Shown piece by piece: positions 48,401 through 54,532 of a stretch of 54,532 bases of DNA. The notes under the pieces were generated by a model. It saw only the letters and a list, made by a program, of their open reading frames with translations. It made no database searches and was not told the origin of the DNA. Within the stretch, counting starts at the first letter, position 1. Every line of letters begins with the position of its first letter. Both the position numbers and the translations under genes were made by a program. This stretch comes from Saccoglossus kowalevskii (lineage: Eukaryota; Hemichordata; Enteropneusta; Harrimaniidae): assembly GCF_000003605.2 (NCBI RefSeq), contig NW_003144790.1:1-54532 (forward strand), given 5' to 3'.

Positions 48401-50863
48401 GTGTGGACGAAGACAATACGTATATGCCTAGTGAATCTGTATGCACCAAATGAAGACACACCAAACTTTTTTGACAATGTGACTTCGTACTTAGATGACT
48501 TTGCTATACCAACATGTATATTTTGTGGTGAGTGGAATGTGGTAAGAGATGATCATAGTTTAATTTCGGTTACTATTAACCAGAATGGGAAAAACGTCAA
48601 AAAATAATAGAGGAAACGGTAAATGATTATAAGGTGGATAACAGAAGTTCCATTTACGGAGAAGTTTTTCTAACCAGTTATTTTTCGAGGTTTTAAAACT
48701 AAATATTAGAGGCAAAACTATAATGTATTCCAGCCATAGGAAACGAGAAAATAATAAAAAACAATATTTATTAGAACAGGGAATTGTCCTTAAAATACAA
48801 CAAATTGATAAATACATTCAACAAGATCAACTGATGGAACTGGAAAATATTCATTCCGAACTAGAACAAATGCGCAAAAGTGTTGAAGGGCGCTATGATA
48901 AGGTCGAATGTAAATGATTCTCTTTATGGTGAGAAATCGTCTAAATATTTTTGTGCACTGGAAAAAAACGATTGGAAAACCGGTTAAAGAAGATGGTTCA
49001 GAAATTTTAGATCAAGGAAATATTTTGAAAGAAATGAAACAATTTTACAAAAACTTCTATAAATCTGCCAATCAAACGGCGAAATTTTTCATTTCAAAAA
49101 ACAAATATACCAAAATTATCAACAGAGGGAAAAAAATCGTTCGAGGAACAGCTTACAATAAAAAAATGTGCTAATGCATTAAACAATATGGTCAATGGAA
49201 AAACACGGTTTCTCTAGTGAATTTTACAAATTCTCTTGGAGAGATATTTCACCTTACCTTTTAATGAGTCTAAATGAATCTTATGAAAAGGGTGAATTAA
49301 GTACAGCACAGAAACCATTATAAGGCCATTATAACCATCAATTATCAGTGAGAACCAAAAGGGATTTATGAAAGGCAGAAGCATCAGTGATAATACAAAA
49401 CTAATTTATGATGTGCTGCTTCTTGCAAACCAACAAAACATTCCTGGCATGTTACTTCTCTTAGACTTTGAAAAGGTATTTGATAGTCTAGAATGGGATT
49501 TCATTCAAAAAACAATGATCAGTTCTAATTTCGGACCAAATCTCCGTAAAATGGGTATCGACTATATATGCTAATGTTACCAGCTATGTAATTAATAATG
49601 GAAATTTTACTGACTTTCTTTAAAGTACATAGAGGAGTCAGTCAGACATATTTATTCTTGCCATTGAAACTTTAGCAATCTACCGTAGAAATAATGAAAA
49701 AGTAAAAGGGATTACCCTGTTAAAAAATGAACGTTTGCTTGGGCAATATGCAGATGATGCCTTTTTATTTTGAAATGGAACTGAACGATCCCTGAGGGGA
49801 GTGCTCAATATCGTAGATAAGTTCTCTATTTGTTCAGGACTTCGCCCTAATTATGAAAAAAATAGTTTTATTTGGATAGGGGGTAAACGACATTGCCTTG
49901 ATAAGTTTTTATCAGACAGGGATTCAAATTGAACAGACAATCCTTTTCAAGTACTGGGGGTCACATTTGATATGAATTTAAATCAACTATGAGACCTTAA
50001 TTATGTTCCCGCTATCAACGATATTAAAAAGTTGTCTAAGTCATTGGAAAAGAAGCACTTGACACTCATAGGAAAAGTTACAGTGGTAAAAACATTAGCA
50101 ATTTCAGAACTGGTTCTTTTGTTGACAGTTCTTCCAAACATACCGGCTAATATCATCAAAGACCTGGAAAAAATAATTTACAATTTTATTTGGAACTATG
50201 ATAAAATTAATAGAAATAGAATGTGCCTAGAATACAACGACGGTGGCTTGAAACACAAAGGAATTGATGTAATCGGGGATTTATTGAATGAAAGTAAAAA
50301 TATTATGTCATTGAATGTATTTGGCCAAAAATTTGTCATTACCCCAAAATTCCTTCAATATCAATATTTAATTACTGCAAATCCACAAAATTTGAAAACA
50401 AAATTAAAAAAATAAACAGACAACATGCAAGACGGATGTCTGTTATATATCCAGTGGCAATAAGAAAATATCTAAAACTATTTATAGTTATTACATTCGT
50501 CAATTAACTCTAAAAACAAAACCACTTACTGCTGTAAAAAAAATGGAGCAAGTTCTATTTTTTGCAAACTGAAGAATTTTAAGATATTTTCATTCTGCCA
50601 TATAAAACTACGGACGATGTATCATAGAGAAATGTTCACAATTTCGATTATTACATAGAATTACACCAACTAACAGATACTTGCATTTAAGAAATTTGGT
50701 AGAAGATGAAGGATGTTCTTTTTGTGGTTTGTTTGTAGAACGATGTCATTTGTTTTTTGAATGCCCCCTTAATGCTGACTATTCCAAGGCCATACAGAAA
50801 GATTCTCTACATGGATTCAAAAGTATATGGGACACCCTGTTTGATTCAATGGAGTTACCCTAA
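48401..50863 (+). mobile_element. Frame-broken non-LTR retrotransposon (L1/Tx1-like)
   Basis: Domains appear in the expected order but in shifting frames. An AP-type endonuclease part (LVNLYAPNEDTPNFF; then CGEWNVV, where the family usually has GDWN) is at 48401-48607. A coiled linker (LEQGIVLKIQQIDKYIQQDQ) is at 48723-48915. A pre-RT part is at 48914-49174. The RT core (KGFMKGRSISDNTKLIYDV, LLLDFEKVFDSLEWDFI) is at 49350-49574. The YADD box is at 49747-49758, followed three codons later by a TGA. The thumb/connector (LIGKVTVVKTLAIS, IIYNFIWNYDKI, NDGGLKHKGID) is at 50032-50415. A final CX2CX7HX4C knuckle is at 50681-50863. The start of the endonuclease is missing and stops and frameshifts are numerous, so it cannot be autonomous. 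No poly(A) tail or target-site duplication was seen. Confidence 0.85.
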
Positions 50864-51960
50864 ACCATTGTTTTGTTTTCTCATCTTAATTTTTACCGTG
50901 TTATGTTATTTTGTATTTGTATTGTTTTAATATTATATAAACAAAATGGCCGACTGTTTTTTCATATCCGATTCAGTTAAAAATGTTCACACAAGAATAC
51001 TTTAAGATGTGTTATTTTTTTATTCGATCGAATTTGACAAATCGATGTCCATTTTTTTTTATAAAATCGGTAATAACTGTTTCACAGGAATGGCCGAGAC
51101 AGTTTCATTCAAACTTCACTTAAAAATAGAATTTTACGGATCATTTTAAGTTTCAATAATTTGTTTTTGTATTAATGTATAATATTAAGTTTATTATATT
51201 CTTGGCAGTGAAATTACATAAATTTACTGGCCGTAACTGTTGGCGTTTTCATAGTTTGAGGCAAGTACACATATAATCAGTAATAGAAATGCTAGTTCTG
51301 ATAAACCGTCTCTGGTCTCAATAAGTTCTGGATAACTCGAAATTGAGAGTAGTAACGTCCGTCATTTTATTTGATTGTAATTCGAACATTTGTCATAAAA
51401 TGGTTTGTATTTGGCAGGAACGAATACGTAAGCATGTAAGATACCACTTTATATATGACGCTATACATCAAAATATAAAAGTGAGAGACATTGATTGCAT
51501 TTGCTCAACATAAAAACAGTTTCCTGAAATACCTTATGTTTGAAACAGCGCCACATATGTTACCTTTTGTTTGTATTTTGTTTTTATTTTTTAGACTGCA
51601 TGGTTTCTAATTCATTTTAGTTGTGAGTGAAAAAATACAAACTTATTATCAAGCTTGAATCCTGTGCTTGTAATACTATAATTATTGAATTTATGTTGAT
51701 TAAACTTTACACACGATTGAAAGCTGACTTGTTTTGCTGGGTTGTACTATATCATTTCCAATACTTATTTAGTTTGCCACTTTTCTGTTAATATTCGTGA
51801 CAATTTGCAATTTTGTGCATACACAACATTTATTTTCATAATTGTTATTCATATAATATATAGCTCCTCAGATAATACAATTACAAAGTGTTGTATTTGT
51901 TTATACTTGTTTATCAGTTTATCAGTTTTGAATTTGATAATAGATAAATAATTTTGAATA
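50864..51960. other. LINE 3' flank, no gene recognised
   Basis: AT-rich sequence; part may be the element's 3' UTR. AAATGGCCGACTG at about 50945 also occurs at about 48222 upstream of the element. No coding region is supported. Confidence 0.4.
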
Positions 51961-52112
51961 GGGGGGAGTCTTCACCTGCGCATGCGTTAGATGGCCATAG
52001 CGTGTCATAGTTTACAAAAAAGCGTCTACCCATGAGCTTTTGCGTTGTTAGTGTGTGTTGTTATCGTCGCCTGGGACTCAATTCCCGCGCGTGCGCAGGT
52101 GATGACCCTCCC
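51961..52112. mobile_element. Small MITE-like element, about 152 bp
   Basis: The left end GGGGGGAGTCTTCACCTGCG plus CATGCG and the reverse complement of the right end (GGGAGGGTCATCACCTGCGC plus ACGCG) match over about 23 bases, with small differences. The interior has no frame. A G+C-rich island in AT-rich flanks bounded by inverted ends fits a short non-autonomous DNA transposon. Target-site duplication is unclear. Confidence 0.55.
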
Positions 52113-52773
52113 GTTTTAATGACTTTTTGTGCTTATTTCATAGGATATTGCTGCTGAAATTTGTTTCCGTAATCACGACAAGAATACTTCTCCCGCCATT
52201 TTTCTGGGAAACTGGAATTTAGTTGATAAGCTAACCAACGTTAGGCCAGGCCATGCGATGTCAAACACTTTTAATACCGGGGTATTGATCCCATAGAAAC
52301 GGTGTGATTCTTAATTTGCAATTATCACAAACATGAATACACATGTGAAACAAAACAGTCAAACTATGATGATGTAAGGTGGCGAAATAAAAAAAAAATA
52401 CTGTTCCAACAATAAATTAATTTTTACAGGTAATGTACATCAAGGGTCATCCCAATTTTAGGTGCAGTATCTGGGGCTAGAATATGTTTGACAAATAGTA
52501 TTGTAGCGTTGGCCTACTCTCTAATTTTAAATACCTCAAATGGGAAAGCAAGATGATTGACATTTACTTGGGTAAAAAATTCTATGATAAACTATAATCG
52601 AACAGATGCATTAAAGATTCTTCCAGAAGATTAGTTCATCTCCAACTATTTTATGTAACTCTGGATGTGAGTGGTGTTTCCCACAAATTGGAAAATGCAA
52701 TGAAAATTTCCTTTGAGCGTTCACCTCGTGTTATTGTTAAATGCAAACCCTGTTTTCTATTTATTTGATCCAG

Positions 52774-52875
52774 GCAGTAGAACTGGATCCTGATGGGCAT
52801 TTGCTCACATTTATATTGATAACATACACCAATAGCAGTCCGAGTGCCGTGATACCAACTAGTGCACTACAGCTA
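52774..52875 (+). CDS. Possible exon with cadherin-like 'DPDG' motif
   Basis: After an acceptor (TTTATTTGATCCAG) the frame reads AVELDPDGHLLTFI, then TYTNSSPSAVIPTSALQ. The A-x-DPDGxxLT pattern is common in cadherin-like and related extracellular beta-sandwich repeats. The frame stays open to 52953 without a good donor, so the end is uncertain. It may belong with the blocks at 53676 and 54066 in a gene continuing to the right. Confidence 0.25.
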
Positions 52876-53675
52876 AGTTTTATATTATTGCATTTATGTA
52901 GTTATCATTTCACTTGCTGTAGTCTGTTTTTTGTTTCGATTGTTGTTGAGTGATCGTTGCTTTCGCCCAAAAAACTGCAGCTTGTTCTAAAAATGTTCAT
53001 CTTTCAAAGACGCGGTCAAAAGCAAATATCACAATTAGCAATCTACAATATATTTCTCCAAATTTAGTTCTATTCAGTTTCTGGACTACGTGAAATTATA
53101 TCAACTCATTCGTTTAAAAATTAGAGGTATTGTCTCATGTAAAGGGATGCCTAATATTTATATCAATACATTTCTAGAATACATTATTCTGCCAAAAAAT
53201 CATGTTTTCTTCACTATACCTTACTCACAACTTGGTGAAAGATTAAATATGCACGTGCAGCTAGCCAGCTACCGAACCACTCAGGTCAAGGATCGGTATG
53301 CTGTGTTGTTCGTCATCGTCGTCCATCCATCGTCCGTCAACAATTGACAACTAGAATAAGTTGTATCATTTCTTATTACCTGTGTGATTTTTTAGGGGGA
53401 CTGGACCGATTTTGTTCAATGTTGACAGGCATCTTACTGAGATTTAGAATAATTGATGAAATTAAGGCTATTTATTCAATTTCTTATTTACAGATTGGTG
53501 AATTGGATATTAATACTCATTAAAAAAACGAAAATTCTTTCATTATTATGAGTATCAAAGAAACCTTCCGATCAAACTTTGGGGAGAAACTTTGTCATGC
53601 AAAATTATTTTGGAAGTAAAGTCAATTGCAAAAAAATATACAAGTATCTCACTATATTTGTGTTGTATCATACAG

Positions 53676-53740
53676 GTACAACCCGATGTTGCTGAAGATG
53701 AGCACACTGGAATTGTAAATATTACTGCCTCTAATGAATT
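53676..53740 (+). CDS. Possible short exon, unknown extracellular-type protein
   Basis: The acceptor ATCATACAG and donor GAATT/GTAAGT bound 65 nt reading VQPDVAEDEHTGIVNITASN. NIT is a potential glycosylation site. It joins in phase 2 to the open block starting at 54066. No family is recognised. Confidence 0.3.
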
Positions 53741-54065
53741 GTAAGTTACCATTTTAGGTCCACCAACAACATCATCTTTATTAATTGCACGTATACACAG
53801 TCTAAACATAAAAATCGTGTAAACAACTTAGTTTTCCCGATTTCATAATTTTATTTTATTCGTGAAGACAACCTTGTGCGATTTGTAGAACTCCAGAAAA
53901 ATGTTCAATGAAACACAATTTTATGATTGTGACCCACAACATTTAAGCGGTTCATAGTAGTATTCAACATTTGAGGAAAACAAAGTGTAATCTGGTGATA
54001 TGCATACATAGGACCTATGTACATTTGTTTAATTTGTGGCAATTTTCATTTCTATCCATTTTCAG

Positions 54066-54336
54066 AGAGAGGTCACTGACAATGGGACTACTTGCGAGTA
54101 TACACTCAACACACCTGACCATCCACTACCTGCCACTAATTAATTGTAGAACCATGTGCCACCTGATTGTCAGTTTATGCCTCAAATGTGTCCGCAATAT
54201 CTGTACCACAAATGCTAGTACCAAAATGTACAGTCACTATCAAATAATTAGTCAATTCAAAAATAAATTGATAGCAAAATTTGATTCCACCACTGTGGAT
54301 TATGCTACAGATGTGACCATGGCACTTGACTTCTAA
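54066..54336 (+). CDS. Possible terminal exon, unknown
   Basis: After the acceptor CCATTTTCAG, one frame stays open for 90 codons to TAA at 54336, ending FDSTTVDYATDVTMALDF. It is the frame reached from 53740 in phase 2. A second frame begins REVTDNGTTCEYTLNTPDHP and stops after 25 codons; it looks more protein-like at first, so the true frame is uncertain. Confidence 0.25.
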
Positions 54337-54532
54337 ACTACGATAGATTCGTTAAGTAACTTTTCATACATTGGAACTAGTTTCACATGTTATGCTTTAA
54401 AATCTAAAAACAATTTTGATTCAAGCGACATGCAGATCATCCTAGATCATTATTGTGTACTACTTACAGAGGTGTTAAACTTCAATTTTATATACTGCGC
54501 GATTTTTGCTTTCCACGGGGACACAAGTGTCC

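Overview
The window looks like AT-rich intergenic and genic DNA from an invertebrate metazoan, probably a marine one. The reasons are GT-AG introns of about 0.1-1 kb, short exons, a peptide GPCR, non-LTR retrotransposon remains, microsatellites, and gene families I associate with cnidarian, molluscan, lancelet and hemichordate genomes. I cannot name the species. An assembly gap of 732 N lies at 42593-43324. There are no bacterial operons, CRISPR arrays or RNA genes that I can support.

Layout. 1-12.5 kb holds several broken or split genes. A decayed coding stretch on + lies at about 2082-2880. A minus-strand exon at 3297-3569 resembles the cytoplasmic ballast domain of P2X7. A small minus-strand gene for a CXC-type cysteine-rich protein has four short exons between 5044 and 6101, all joined in phase 0; I found it only by reading splice sites. 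From about 8.2 to 12.4 kb there is a large, frame-broken, intron-containing + strand gene of an uncharacterised invertebrate family. 12.5-15.7 kb shows no gene. 16059-17177 (minus) is an intact single-exon rhodopsin-class peptide receptor, the clearest gene here. 17.2-31.5 kb is a long gene-poor stretch.

31.5-46.6 kb is a degenerate tandem array of a unit of about 7 kb: two near-complete units, a truncated leading piece and a truncated trailing piece. The unit carries a two-coding-exon gene for a small secreted acidic protein (about 61 aa, clear signal peptide). It is intact in unit 2 and frameshifted in unit 1, while its second coding exon is essentially identical in both. This is my best candidate for an undescribed gene family. 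The unit also carries other short ORFs, one with a signal-peptide-like start that is open only in unit 2.

46.6-54.5 kb holds a frame-broken L1/Tx1-like LINE (about 48.4-50.9 kb), a MITE-like element at 51961-52112, and exon-like blocks near the right edge that may belong to a gene continuing outside the window.

There is no evidence that these genes act together. All identities rest on reading and remembered family patterns; no database search was possible.
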